From Dendrobium chrysotoxum (taxonomy: Eukaryota > Streptophyta > Magnoliopsida > Asparagales > Orchidaceae), in the NCBI GenBank assembly GCA_019925795.1, contig CM034313.1, positions 26,710,932-26,774,931 on the forward strand: DNA of 64,000 nucleotides, written 5' to 3'. Under the pieces are notes generated by a model. That model worked only from the letters and a program-made list of their open reading frames with translations. It had not been told where the DNA came from and searched no databases. The translations under genes and the position numbers were made by a program. Within the stretch, counting starts at the first letter, position 1. Each line of letters begins with the position of its first letter. Positions 14,101-25,654 of the stretch are shown piece after piece.

Positions 14101-14817
14101 AAATCAGGTTGATCCTAGGGGAATGCCTAATTAATATGCAAGTGAGAGATTAGGAATCAAAGGTCATTTCGTAAGAATGCAGGGTAACAAAAATTTCTCC
14201 AAAAATATGTTACAGATTAAGAGGTTTTGGGTTTGGTTCTAACACTAGATTTGAGAGTTTTGAATTGATCAATGGGTTTAGTCACTATATTTGTTTTAGA
14301 TTTGATTTTGATAATGATTTAGGAGGATTTAATGTTTGAAATGTTCAAATCCTTGACAGTCATTGATAATCATTAATGATTTAATAAGTGATCAGCTAAC
14401 TATCACTAGGGATTGTCAATTAATGGATTTAAGGTATGATTTCAATTTAAGTTTTGAATTGATTAATTGAATTTAATGATTGAGGGAATTATAGGATTTG
14501 GAATGATTATATTACTAACAATAAAGGGTGATTGTTATGTGGTAGATTGGACAATCAAATGACTATCATGGGTGAATATCATGTGATGGTTTTGTGTTTT
14601 AATGATGAAATCAAAATTCCAAACACACAGTGATGAATTTGATTTAAATTTTGAAATGTATTTTAATGATTTAGGTTAAGATATTGATGTTTGATATAAG
14701 GGGAATGACCTCATTCAAAAAATGAGGTCAAAAGTGTTGTAATCTATGTGGATTTTAATGGAAATATAAATATAAATTAGAGGACTCATGCCCATTAATT
14801 TCTTCAAAGTAATTTTC
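11163..14817 (+). repeat. Long repeat block X, forward copy (probable Tat/Ogre LTR)
   Basis: About 3.65 kb that matches, as reverse complement, about 56740-61320, and in the same orientation 23157-24979 plus 34046-34905. Landmarks are the GTGTGTAAAAGGCTATGTGGCTTAG region (11257), the region 13070-13200 with GTATTTATAGGAGAGAG, and the run of GGTTAACC/GGTCAACC words near 13560-13600. It is followed at once by a PBS-like site and gag-protease remnants in + orientation, which argues that it is a 5' LTR on the + strand. Confidence 0.6.
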
Positions 14818-14835
14818 TAGCAAACTGCTAGGGAA
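14818..14835 (+). other. Primer binding site-like sequence (tRNA-Arg type, decayed)
   Basis: TAGCAAACTGCTAGGGAA can be aligned with the TGGCGACTC-GCTGGGGAA site of Tat/Ogre elements if one base indel and several mismatches are allowed. Its place between block X and gag-protease remnants supports it, but the match is weak. Confidence 0.4.
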
Positions 14836-14839
14836 AGGA

Positions 14840-16050
14840 TTTTTCATTGGGACTAAGAAAGTAATGAAAAAAGATTTTGCATACATCTTATTTATTTATA
14901 TAAATGATGATTCAGTTAAAAATCAAAACAGTAATGAGAATAAATCTCAGGAAGTACAAATGAATTTAAATGAATTAAAAGGATCTCTTTAGTACTTATC
15001 TGATAGTGGTGCACTATTTTGGATGTTCAGGGATATCTTATCAATATTGGAATATTGATGTCTAATTCATCAAATTAAAATTAAAAGTTAATCAGTAATC
15101 TTGAAGTCAATCTTCCCAATTTCTCATCTTCTGAAGAAGTAATTCAAGCCAGACCTCATAGTGGTAAAGTAATGTTTCCATGAGCTTCAGCCCCAAATAA
15201 AGGAGATTAGGTCATAAATAATTCAAAAACTTCAATAAACCTCAGCCAACTCAAGATTCAGATAAGGTTCATCCAAAAGTTTCAAAAGAAGACTATAATA
15301 TCCAAGCTCGTCCTGGAGAGCTACCTACAATATTAAGCTATTATGATACTCCAATTCATTCCAAAGATATAAGAGAGGCTTTAATAAAAGCTTTGCTTGG
15401 TCTAGACATCTATATGGATCAGCTAACATCAACATAGTCTGAAGAACTGCTATACTTCTAGAGGTTCTAGGAGCCACTTTTTTAGAAGAAAAATGGATGT
15501 TGGGAACCACATATCATAATTTTCTGTTGTATATCTCTATGAAAATGGACAACTTCAAATTACCTCATGTACTTGTTAATCTTGGTGCATAAGTCAACAT
15601 AATGACTTTAGAACTCCTTATTTAAAAGTGAATACTCATAAACTAAATTTTGATAAAGTTATAATGTGGGAGATCAATGCAAAAGTAGAGAGAACTTTAG
15701 GCTTGGTAACCCTTAACATAGAAATAAAAAAATAAAAATTGAAGCCAAATTCCATATAATAGATTTCAAGAAATCTTTTAACACTACCACGGCTAAACCA
15801 TGACTCCATGAATATAGAATTATGCCATCCACCATTCATTAGTGTAACAAATACTCCCATGAGAGAGTTGAGCACTCAACTAAAGGTGATTTGGAGGCAT
15901 TCTCAATATATTAAGTTGGTATATATGAAAATGCTTCAAATTATCTGTCTAAAAAGCAGATAATCTTACATAGAAATTTCAAAATTTACTCAAGTAAAAG
16001 GAAAAGAAAAGAAATATAGAGAAGAAAAAATATAAAAAAAATAAAAAAAG
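14840..16050 (+). pseudogene. Gag-protease fragment of a Tat/Ogre-like element
   Basis: This fragment is the remnant of a second Gypsy element. Around 15300-15470 one frame reads RPGELPTILSYYDTPIHSKDIREALIKALLG in pieces, the segment that precedes the Tat protease. Around 15570 it reads LINLGA-VN-MTLELL, the protease active-site region, again with Asn in place of the catalytic Asp. Around 15740-15860 it reads AKFHIIDFKKSFNT, KPWLHEYRIMPSTIHQCNKYS, the second half of the protease. The copy at 6445-7060 has the same order. It ends in purine-rich sequence at 16050, where the LINE begins; RT and everything after are absent. Confidence 0.65.
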
Positions 16051-16255
16051 GTCCATTCGCTGTCAAAGGCTCTCTAGTTTTCTGGGCAATTTCATGGCGA
16101 TCTTAGGGTTCTCTCTTCCTCGCTCCTCCGTCCAGCTCCTAGCTTCATTTCTCCAATTTTTTCGTGTTTTTTGTGCTTCCCTTCTGGTTTTTTTTCTTTG
16201 TGGATTTTTTGGTGCTGTGTTTTGAGATTTTTTAGAGGGTTTTTCATGGAGGGAG
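16051..16255 (+). other. LINE 5' UTR
   Basis: The composition changes sharply at about 16051 from A-rich Gypsy remnant to C/T-rich sequence (CTCTCTTCCTCGCTCCTCCG near 16110). This precedes ORF1. An upstream ATG at 16246 opens only a short frame; the ATG at 16256 opens the ORF1 frame. Confidence 0.55.
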
Positions 16256-17445
16256 ATGACGTCTCCGACATTGTCCATCACGGCTGCTTCTTTGCTCCCT
16301 ATTGGTAAGACTTGTTCTTTTAAGGATGTATTGGAAGGTTCTAGTTCATCTTCTGCTAGGGTCCAGTTTGTGCACACTTCCTTCAAATGTTACCCTGCCC
16401 TAATGTTCATTGATTCAGTTGTTTTGCAGCTAGCTGTGCCATTTTCTTTCACTTTAGTTGTTAAATTTATTCTTCGTCGTCCAAATCTTGATGTGATCCA
16501 TAAGTTTTTTGTTAGCCTTAAACTTTCTGCTTCCTTCCATATTGGTTTGTTGGATCCATGCCATATTGCTATTTAGCTTTCCAATGATTTCGATTATAGC
16601 CACATTTTCTCTAGGAGATCATATTATATTCAAGCATGTCAAATGAGGTTACCCAAATGGACACCGGATTTTGATGTTCGTGAGGAATCCCCAATTGCGC
16701 CTGGGTGGCTCTCTTTCCCGAATTTATGTCTTCATTTCTTTAACTCTCAAATTATTTTTGGTTTGGCCTCAGTTTTTGGTAGACCCCTACAAACCGACCA
16801 AGCTACTGCCTCATTATCTCATCGTTCTGTGGCTTGAGTATTAGTGGAATTGGATGTCTCTAAGAAACATCCAAATGAAATTTGGCTTGGTTCAAATTAA
16901 ATGGCTATTTTCAAAAAGTGGAAATTGAGAATCTTCCTATCTTTTGTTCCCATTATAAGTTGCATGGTCATGGAGTTAATGAATGTTTTTAACTGCATCC
17001 TCATCTTCGTAAGGAGAAAGCCCCATCTAAAGTTTTATAAAAAAAAAATAATTTTGTGGGTGATGAGGCAAATATGGCTAATCCTTTGGGTGCTCAGGAA
17101 AATATGGCTCCATTGGGAAAGGGAAATCTTTCTATTATGCAGGATAGCGTGGAGAATATTACTAATCTTGTGATTCAGGGCCCTGCCTCTATGGATCAGG
17201 AGGTGTATGAAAAAGATATTCAATCTACTTTGGTCCAGCAGGAAGTTTCTAATCTTGGCCTTGATTATATTGTGGGGGAAGATGTTGATGAGCAAAAGAT
17301 GGATAGTATTATTAATCCTAACACTGTTTCATCTTTTGAAAATATTATCTGTGTTTCTAACAATAGATTAACTGATATGGATTCTACTATGGTTACTAAT
17401 ATCTCTACTAATTTGACTTTTAACTCCTCTATTAATCCTATTTAG
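16256..17445 (+). pseudogene. LINE ORF1, DUF4283-type RNA-binding protein, broken
   Basis: ORF1 of plant L1 elements encodes an RNA-binding chaperone of the RNP. The first part (16256-16576) is the N-terminal region with a Ser-rich stretch and then the DUF4283 fold. After a stop at 16574 the same frame continues with MRLPKWTPDFDVREESPI, PGWLSFPNLCLHFFN and GRPLQTDQATASLSHRSVA, a strong match to the domain's signature. A second stop follows, then a shift to another frame that reads LPIFCSHYKLHGHGVNECF. This is a CCHC knuckle in which the second Cys is Tyr. The C-terminal part at 17056-17445 is acidic and Asn-rich. An A-run at 17040-17049 is in the frame just before it and interrupts it. Confidence 0.85.
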
Positions 17446-17748
17446 GAGAAGGATCAAGAGGGCATAGTGGATGGTGGTGTTGACAAAGGCAAATCAGCTG
17501 TATTGGAAGGTTGTCCCTCAGAGCAGGATGATTGAATTAATGATAGTAAGATTCTTTCTAAATCTCTTTCTAATAGTGCGGTTTTTACTTATTCTAAGGA
17601 TATGGATATTATGGTTAAATGCTTAGCTAAAAATGACAATGATACTAGCTTCAGTAAGTCTCATGGTACGAGTGGCAAGAAAAACTAGAATATCATTTTA
17701 CAACCGTCTCGATCTACCCACTCACATACTCCTCATTAATTTTCCTTT
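17446..17748 (+). other. ORF1 tail and ORF1-ORF2 spacer of the LINE
   Basis: The ORF1 frame continues past the stop at 17443 as readable acidic, Ser/Lys-rich peptide with further stops. It ends near the TAG at 17687, and ORF2 starts at 17749. No separate gene. Confidence 0.5.
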
Positions 17749-18460
17749 ATGTTTAATTACATTATTTTGAATGTTAGGGGTATTAGGTGTCCCTCATCTC
17801 ATTTAAGAGTAAAAAACTGTTGTCCTGTTTATATATTTTCTTTGCTTGTTTTGCTTGAGCCTTTTATCTCTTCTAATAAGCTTATTAGTACTGCTTGTTT
17901 CTTGGGTTTTAAGTATGCTGTTGTGAATGTGGCTAATAAAATTTGGGTGTTATGGAAGGATCTGATTCAGATTGAAGTTATTGGGAACTTTACTCAAGTC
18001 TTGCATTATAAGGTAGAGGTTTTCAATTTTGAAGTGTTGTGTTTCTTTTGTGTATGCTGCTTGTTCTCATTATATTAGGAAAATCGTTTGGGATCAGCTC
18101 ATTAATTTTCATAATATTTGTGACTTTCCCTGGCTTGTTGGTGGTTATTTCAATGTTATTACTAATCCCTCTGAGGGATTTGTGGCTCTATTCCTTCTTA
18201 TTCATCTATGGAGGATTTTAATAACATGATAATGGATTGCAATTTAATTGATATTTGTTTTATGGGTAACAAATTCACTTGGAATAGGGATCACTTATGG
18301 CAACGGTTAGATCGTGTTCTCTTTAATGATTCTTGGATTAATTCTTTTAATGCTATCACTATTGAACATCTTAGTAGGACTTTATGTGATCACTCCCCTT
18401 TGTCAATTAGTCTAGATTTTAGATATTTTAATGAGCCTTCCCATTTCAAATTTCAAAATA
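17749..18460 (+). pseudogene. LINE ORF2, apurinic-type endonuclease domain, broken
   Basis: Exonuclease-endonuclease-phosphatase domain that nicks target DNA for target-primed reverse transcription. The start MFNYIILNVRGI matches the family N-terminus. A one-base shift near 18030-18060 moves the frame to one reading VYAACSHYIRKIVWDQL, then PWLVGGYFNVI. The usual GDFN catalytic motif is GYFN, so the Asp is lost. The frame shifts back near 18190 and continues FMGNKFTWNRDHLWQRLDRVLFNDSW and HLSRTLCDHSPLSISL, matching the G--FTW...RLDR-L-N--W and SDH-PL motifs. Confidence 0.85.
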
Positions 18461-20245
18461 TGTGGCTTCTTCATGATTCTTTTTTGGATCTGGTTCATAA
18501 TAATTGGCATGCCCCTCTTCATCCGAATAACTCTATTTTTGGCATGAGGAGACTGTGGTTTAAGCTTAAAAGGCTTAAGCAGGTCTTGAATTTGTGGAAT
18601 CATCATATTTTTAAAAACCTATTTACTAATATTTTGGATGCTAAGCAGCAAGTTAATATTCTTGATTCTAATTATCAACTTGATCCTTCTGATGATAATT
18701 TATTACTTTTAAGTAATGCTGAGGATTGTCTTTTTAAACTCCAAGCGCAGGAGGAGGTTATTTGGCTAAGCATATAGTTGAAGGTGATAATAACACTAAA
18801 TATTTTCATGCCTTAGTCAAGCAGAAAAGGGCTAAAAATTGCATTCCTAAAATTCTGCGGGAAGATGGTACTTTTTTTGATAATTCTATGGAAATTGCTA
18901 AGCTTGCGGTTGAGCATTTTCAAAATCATCGTAATAAAAATTTTACTTATGTTCATATTAATAACTCTACTTTTATTCCTAATCTTATTTGTTAAGAGGA
19001 GAATGACAACCTTACTAAACCTCCTTCCCTGGAGGAAGTTAATGAGATTCTTTTTAGTATGAATAGGGATTCTATGGCTGGGCCTAATGGTTTTACTACT
19101 TAGTTTTTTCAAAAATCGCGGCACATTATTTACAAGGACCTTTTTTCTGTGGTTTTGGATTTCTTCGTGGGTAACTGTATACCTAAGTTTTTTTCTTCTA
19201 CTTCTTTTGTTTTTATTCCTAAAAACATTTCTATTAGCTCTTGGAATGATTTTAGACCTATTAGCTTTTGTAATTTCTTTAACAAGTTGATTTCTAAAAT
19301 TATCATGAATTGTTTGACTCGTATTTTACCTAAAATTATTTCTCTCTTTCAGATGGGTTTTGTGGAAGGGAGGGCTATCGCTGACAATATTTTTTGGCTT
19401 AAGAATTTTGCCGAGATCTAGATGTAAGAGTTAGAGGGGGTAACTTGATTTTGAAGTTGGATATTTCCAAGGCTTATGAGAATATTGATTGGAACTTTAT
19501 TTATAATATTTTGCATCTCTTTAGTTTCAACTCGGTTTTTACTAAGCTTATTCGGAATTGTATTGAGAATGTTTATTTTTCCATTATTGTTAATGGGTCT
19601 ACTAATGGGTTTTTCAAATCTTCTCATGTTTTAAAATAGGGTGACCCTATTTCCCTTGCTCTATTTATTATTGCTGCTTATTTTTTATCTAGATGTCTTA
19701 CCAATCTCTTTGAGAATACTCCCAGTCTTTATTTCAGAACATTGAGTGATTTTCCTATTTCTCATCTTTGTTTTGCTAATGATTTTATTATTTTTACTAA
19801 TGCTTCTGTCAACAGGATTCATAAACTTATGGACTTTTTTGAGCAATTTGAGATGGTTAGTGGTTTAACTCTTAATAAAAATAAATGTTTTTTTGTTACT
19901 CCCAAGAGTATAACTAATGATTGGATTGGGGATATTAAAGAGGTTACTGGTTTTATACATGGCCATCTTCCATTGAAATATCTTAGGGTTCCCCTCTTTA
20001 ATGGTCGTAAGAAATCTTTTCTTTTTGATGATCTTATTAGCTCTTTTCAAAATAAATATTTATCATGGGATTCCAACTTTCTGAGCTTTGATGGTAGATT
20101 AACTCTTGTTAAAAGTGTTCTCTGCTCTTTGCTGGTTTATTTCTTTCAAACTCTCTTGCCGACTAAAGAGGTTTGTAATAGAGTGCATAGGCATATTAAT
20201 AAATTTTTTTGGAAAGGTACCTCCTATAATTTCAAAATTTCCTAG
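18461..20245 (+). pseudogene. LINE ORF2, reverse transcriptase domain, broken
   Basis: RT of the L1 clade. A linker (KHIVEGDNNTKYFHALVKQ at 18765) precedes the fingers: SMNRDSMAGPNGFTT, FRPISFCNFFNKLISKII, FQMGFVEGRAIADNI. Motif A is LKLDISKAYENIDW near 19450-19490 with its Asp kept. After a stop at 19637 the GDPIS turn follows. The catalytic box, normally (Y/F)ADD, reads FANDFIIF near 19770, so one Asp is Asn. The palm ends with LPLKYLRVPLF and the thumb with KSVLCSLLVYFFQ. Frames switch several times between 18770 and 19640. Confidence 0.9.
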
Positions 20246-21365
20246 GCTTCTTGGGAAAGATGTTGTGGTGTTTTGGTTAAAGGGGGTTTAGGTTGTAAAA
20301 GTATGAATGACTTAGCTAATGCCTTTTCATTTAAGCTTTGGTATAATCTTCGTGCTAAAGTTAGTCTTTGGGCTAACTTTATGTCGGCTAAATATTGTGT
20401 TTGTAAACATCCTCCTACCTGAGTTTTTAATCAAGGTGATTCTTTGGTATGGAAGAGACTTTGTCAGATTAAATGGTCTGTTGAACCTTTTATTTCTTGG
20501 GGGCTTAGTGAAGGTAATATTTTCTTTTGGCAAGATCGCTGGTTGGATAATCAGTCTATTGATTCCATTATGAATACTTCTTCAATGGTGGCTGTTAAGG
20601 TTAAATCTTTTATTTCTGATGATTGTTGGGATTATGATAAGCTCTATAATGTCATTCCGGATTGAAATATTCATAAAATTTTTAACCTTCCTATGAATAC
20701 TACCTCTAATGATATTATCTTATGTGATTTTTCTAAAGATGGTTGCTTTCAATTAAAAAATGCTTGCATGCTTTTCGACCTAGAAAATATTATGATAGTA
20801 TTATCTCTATGTTATGGCATAAGAGTATTCCTTTTACTGTGGCAGTTTTTTCCTGGAGAGCTCTGCATAAGTTTATTCCCACTGATGAGAATCTTATTAA
20901 TAGAGGTTTTATTTTACCTTCTAAATACCAATGTTGTTACCATTTGGAGAATATGCATCATGTTTTTATTTCTGGCCCTATTGCTATTAAATCTTGGGTT
21001 TATTTCGATGACATGTTTCAATTAAATAACTTTAATGCTCATTTATCTCTAAAATTTATGCTTAATGCTTGGTTTATTAAGACTAAAGGGCACATCAGAA
21101 ATGTCATCCGTTCTCTCATTCTTTAGTATTTATGGCTAGAAAGGAATAATTCTCTTTTTAATGGTATTCGTATGAATCATCTTAAGGTCATTCAGAATGT
21201 TAAAGATAAGATTTTGGCTTTATTTTCTGTTAACTTATTTCTGTCAAGAATTTCAAGAATTATACTTTTATAGGTTTTGCTTTAGGCATTAATTGGGGGG
21301 ACGATCATATTGCTAAAGTCTCTAGAAGTATTTATTGGACTAAGCCTCCCATTAGTTTCTATAAG
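20246..21365 (+). pseudogene. LINE ORF2, connection and zf-RVT domain
   Basis: The C-terminal part of plant L1 ORF2 between RT and RNase H. It reads WKRLCQIKWSVEPFISW and the GNIFFWQDRWLD box near 20444-20550, typical of plant LINE RTs. Then the zf-RVT segment near 20810-21000 reads PFTVAVFSWRALHKFIPTDE, and CCYHLENMHHVFISG, where the family has C--C----E---H-F--C; the second half of the zinc site is degraded. Two or more stops lie inside. Confidence 0.75.
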
Positions 21366-21780
21366 TTGAACGTGGATGGTGTGTGTAGTGACTCCACCGT
21401 GGGTTATGGTGGCATTATCCGGAATAGTGATGGTAATCTTCTTATTGCTTTTGCTGGTCCTCTTCAGAATGGGGATGTTTTCGATTCTTCTACTTTAGCT
21501 ATCCTCTATGGTTTAAGGTTATGTATCTCCCTTAACCTAACACATGTGTTTATTGAAGTTAATTCTAATTACAATTTCCAATTCTTAACCTCTGGTGATG
21601 ATATGGGTTGCAGTTATGACATTTTTTATATTTCTAGAGAGATTAAGAATCTTTTAATTTTTTTAATTATTCATTAGGTCATACTTGCAATGAGGGTAAT
21701 GGATGTGCTTCTTGGCTTGCTGATTGGGGGTGTGGTCTTGAGGATTTTGTGGATTTCACTGGGACCAACCTTCTGAGGTT
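21366..21780 (+). pseudogene. LINE ORF2, C-terminal RNase H, broken
   Basis: RNase H domain of plant L1 elements. It opens with LNVDGVCSDSTVGYGGIIRN, matching the LNVDG---...GGIIR- signature with the first Asp kept. The helix that normally carries the catalytic Glu reads SSTLAILYGLRLC, so the Glu is gone. The third site, usually E-DS, reads IEVNSN, so that Asp is Asn. After a stop at 21675 another frame continues HTCNEGNGCASWLADWG, the conserved end of the domain (R-GN--AD-LA--G). The enzyme would be dead. Confidence 0.85.
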
Positions 21781-23145
21781 TCTGAAAGCGCTTATTAATC
21801 TTGATCATTTTGGTATTCCCTATGTTAGTCCTTAGGGGGTTTTGTTGGCTCGGCCTGTGGTTTTGGGCCTCATTTCTGGTGGCTATTGTGGCTTGGTTTT
21901 GCTCTTTCTGGTACCGTTGTTGGCTTTGCCAGGTTGGGCTGGAGTAGTTTTGGTTTTATCTTTTTTGTGGTTATTTTTATTTTAATTTTTACTGCTGCTT
22001 GGGTGGTTTGTTGGTTGTTGGTTAGAGCTCTTTCAACCAGGTGGATGTTTCTTACCTGGGGTTATTACTGCTGCTTCCTGTCTGGTTTCTGGTTCCTTCC
22101 AACCATGTTGGCTGGTGTTATTTTAGCTGCATCTATAGTGGTGATTTTTTCTTTGTTTACATGGTGGTTTTGTTTTTTGTTCAGTTTTCTGATGTGGTGC
22201 TGCATATCTTGATTAACTATTTTGGGCTTTTAGGGCTGAGCTGTGATTGCACTAGCTCCTCTCTTGAAGGTTTCCCACTTGTTCCTCTCTTTCCTCCTAC
22301 TACTGTGTTGGGAATTGGCTTTGCCAGGACCACTTGGTGGTGGGTTTTTATGGGAGTTCTCGAAGGGGCTGGGGGTTTTTGGTTGCTGTGTTGGTTTTTT
22401 TGGCTGTTGGGAGTGCTGCTTCTCTTCTGCTGTTTTATTGGGTTGCTCATTGTGTCCCTTGGATCCAGTTCTACTGGTGTTGTTGGGGGTGGTCTATTTT
22501 TGGCTGCTGCTCTTTTTCTGGAGGCCGTGTAGGTTTTCCTGGGAAGGCTTTTGGCCTTATTTTGGTGTTTTTTGGAGCTGATTGCTAGGGGGTGGTGGCC
22601 TTGGCTGGATGATTGGATGGAGTGGCATTAGGATTATCCTACTGAAGTTTGTTGGTTCCATTTTTTCCTGAGCTCATTCTGCCCGCACCCTTTCTCTCAT
22701 TGCTTTGGTATTTTTTTGTTGTTGTTATGTTTTGGATCAGTGCTAATCCTTTAGTTTACTGGATGTGCTTTGTGATTAGTTGCCTCTCCTAGATGTGTTT
22801 TGTTGGGCTTTCTAGAGTTTCCTTTAATTATTTTTATGCTAATCCTGGGTTTCAAAATTTTTTATAGACTTTTAGTTTGGCAGGTGATTGTACTAAGCTC
22901 CTTTTGGTTGGGAAGATGGAGACGATTGCTGCTTTTTGGTTCTTTCCTCATTTTTGGGTGCTCGTCCTTGTGCACCATAGAATGTACCTAGAGTGTTTTA
23001 TAATTTTGCTTAGCGGGGACCTTGAGCTCTTAGGACTTTTTGCTTTCTTTTTATAGCTCGTTTGAGCAGTAGTGAACTTGAGGTCCCTTTAAGGACCGTG
23101 TAATTTTTTTCTCTATTAACACATAGGCCCCTTTGAGGGTTTTCC
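21781..23145 (+). other. LINE 3' UTR
   Basis: A 1.36-kb stretch rich in T and G, very different from neighbouring DNA. It has several short Trp/Phe/Cys-rich frames, which are composition artefacts. It ends with AGGCCCCTTTGAGGG at 23125-23139 just before the tail. No domain is visible. Confidence 0.7.
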
Positions 23146-23156
23146 AAAAAAAAAAA
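23146..23156 (+). other. LINE poly-A tail
   Basis: Eleven A residues that end the LINE and abut block X at 23157. They mark the 3' end of reverse transcription. Confidence 0.85.
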
Positions 23157-24979
23157 TGAATTTCCGATATTTTAGCACAAATTATGAACGAGAACATTGA
23201 AAATTTAATTCACCAAAATCCAATACTCACGAAGACCAAGGAAAACTAGGGTATATAGCGCACATACCCTAGTTTAGCTTCTTTAAATTTGAGCTCAATT
23301 GAACCACTGATTACTAAGGAATTAATGAAATTTAGTATGTAGTCAAACTTAAACTACTCACTAACCATTAGTACAACTCATCTAAAATTAATTTAAAAAA
23401 CTTGGATTTATAGTGAATTTTTAATGTTTTGAGCAATTTTTGAATTATTTAAATCATTTATTTTATTTAAACCAACTGAGGCAATCACTGGCAATCATTG
23501 GCAATCACATACTTTGGTGCATAATATATGCCGAATGATCTTATCATCCTGGAATTTAACTTAAATGAGTAAGCATTAGTGGGAGCCTTCTTATTTAGCT
23601 TTGATCAGATCTATGACCAAAATTACACACACCTTCTTCCAGCTGACCTGCATTCAAACCATGGAAAAGCACTACATGGTTCTTCTCGATCGGACGGCTC
23701 TTATTGATCCAAGTCTTTTAGTTCAAAAATTAACTAGGAATTCAAATGCTCTTAATATCTTGTAGGCTCCACCAAATGAGATGAAATTTTAAAGGGAAAT
23801 TCTTGGTACCGTAAGGCTCCAATCCATCTAGTTTGTGGACTCCATTTTTTGACATCTTAAAGTAATTTCAATTTGAACCTTCAAATAGGAATATAAATTT
23901 TCTAGTGGATGGGTCTTCATAATTTATGGTTCTATAAACTCCGGGAAATGTCCTATAGCTTTCTTAAAGTCTACAAGCTCTGAAAACCATTGCATTGGAA
24001 GTTGATTCTCTTGGATCACATTCTCTCTCCTCTCTATCTTGGACTTTAATAGAGAGATCTAGAGCTGAATAAGCTTTGAGATTATTTGTTAGAGGCTTAG
24101 GGAAATTTTAGGAGGCTAGAAGATGCAATTAATCAACTCTTACATTAGAACTTTATGGGGTATTTAAAGGATATAATTTGAAATTAAGGGAAAGATCTTA
24201 CCACCTAAGTACTTACTAATCACCATTTCAGTTGGGGACTATCCATTAAGCGAAAAGGGATGGTTCTAGAAAGTTTGAGATCATTGGGATAACTAGCTAG
24301 TCAATTCAGAGTTAACTAATGATTGAAAATGGGTTTTTAGGAATCTTTCTACATCAACAGGCCACATGTCTAAATCTTGCTATGACAAGTGGGAAGAATA
24401 TTCTAGAGTATAATTAATCATTTGGATAGGTTGAATTTGGGCTAGGGTTTTAATGGGATAAAGAATTTAAATTTTAGAGGGTTTCGTTTAGCCTAATTAA
24501 TTGACCTAGGTAAACCCATGTGTTAGGCTAGTTGGGTCATATGTATGGGGTTAAGGGATGCCCTTTATAGTTAATGGTATTAAATTCTATAAGGGTTGGG
24601 TTTTGGTTTATTAAAGCCCATTTTGGTGCACTTGGTTCAACCCATGTTGCTAAACCAAGAGGACCCAAAGGATGGAATTTTTTTGAAAACTCATGGTGAC
24701 CCCATGGACTATCCCAAGGTTTTGGGTTCATTGGTTTGGTCAAAATCATTTGTTTTGAATTTTTGAAGCACTAAAGGCATCTTTGTGTCAACCACATTTG
24801 ACAAAATGTCATTGTGGGTTCCAACACATTCCAAATATGATTTAGAACTTGTTGGAATAGGTTTCATGTAATGGGGTGGTCATTAGTGTGAAATATAAGT
24901 TTAATGGTTTCAAGGACCCCTCGGTCAACCAGGGTTAACTACTTACTTGGAATATATTCAATGCATTATAAATCATGTT
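23157..24979 (+). repeat. Repeat block X, forward copy, left part
   Basis: This matches the reverse complement of about 57700-59400. Examples are ACTAGGGTATATAG at 23249 against the ATATTAGGGTATG region at 59300, and the 24000-24310 leader-like stretch against 58150-58340. It starts in mid-block, directly after the LINE tail. It ends at ATGTT (24975-24979), the target site of Copia element A, and continues at 34046. Confidence 0.65.
24975..24979. repeat. Left target-site duplication of Copia element A (ATGTT)
   Basis: ATGTT precedes the first LTR and recurs at 34041-34045 after the last LTR. The block X sequence reads smoothly across the joined site. Confidence 0.85.
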
Positions 24980-25617
24980 TGATAGTTCGATTGGGATGTT
25001 AAGCCCTGATGAACTAGTCCCAAGGCTAACCAAGAGGGGGGGTGAATTGGATATTTGAAACAAAATAAAAATCTTTTTATAACGTACAGCGGAAATGAAT
25101 TAAAACAACGATAAAAAGATCAATCACAGATATCACCCAAGCAGATAATCACAATTAAATAAAGTGTGGAAAATAATAAGAAAGAACACATCGGATTTAT
25201 AGTGGTTCGGTCCAACCTGACCTACGTACACTCCTCGGAGGCACCCTCCAAGTATTGTACTAAACCAAATAGTTTCTCTCCTTCAGCCCCCACAGCTAGG
25301 TGGAGAAGCCCTTACAAAATCACTTTCACCTTCCCCGGTGCGCCGGAGTAGCCGGATCCTCTGACACTAAAGAGATCTTCTTCTTCCCAAAACCTCCCTC
25401 GAGACGACCCCTGAATCCAATGGTAATTAGGTGCAAGCTTGCCAGAGCAACCGTGTGAACCCCCTCACACTCCCTCGAGAATCCCCCTTCCCAGGCTCTT
25501 CTCCCTCTCAAACTCCACCCTTTCCTCTCTCCCTTTCAAGCTCTCTCTTCAAGTTTTCTTCAAAAGAACGAAGCCTCAATGACTGCCAAAGACACCTATC
25601 AAGTGCCTTGAGAAAGC

Positions 25618-25624
25618 TTAAATA
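25618..25624 (-). promoter_or_regulatory. Putative TATA box of element A LTR 1
   Basis: TATTTAA on the minus strand, followed by GC. The same word stands at 29479-29485 and 33263-33269 in the other two LTRs. The palindrome doublets lie 40-480 bp upstream of it. It is a weak TATA match, chosen by position. Confidence 0.45.
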
Positions 25625-25654
25625 AAGAGCTCCAAAAACCCTTCCAAATTAGTT

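Larger units (their letters stand above)
16051..23156 (+). mobile_element. L1-type LINE, near full length, inactive
   Basis: A non-LTR retrotransposon on the + strand with 5' UTR, ORF1 (DUF4283-type nucleic-acid-binding domain and zinc knuckle), ORF2 (endonuclease, RT, zf-RVT, RNase H), a 1.3-kb T/G-rich 3' UTR and a poly-A tail at 23146-23156. Both ORFs carry stops and frameshifts, and several catalytic residues are changed, so it cannot move. The left flank is a protease fragment and the right flank is block X. I see no clear target-site duplication, so the flanks may have been rearranged after insertion, or the 5' end may be slightly misplaced. Confidence 0.9.

Noticed and set aside
16063..16386. 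107-codon minus-strand frame rich in Lys, Arg and Glu
   Set aside because: It is the antisense of the LINE 5' UTR and ORF1 start, whose frame is supported by the DUF4283 pattern.
21886..22590. Several overlapping frames rich in Trp, Phe, Leu and Cys that look like membrane proteins
   Set aside because: They come from the T/G-rich composition of the LINE 3' UTR; they overlap in different frames and match no family.
24537..24749. 70-codon minus-strand frame in block X
   Set aside because: No domain; block X copies elsewhere do not keep it open.
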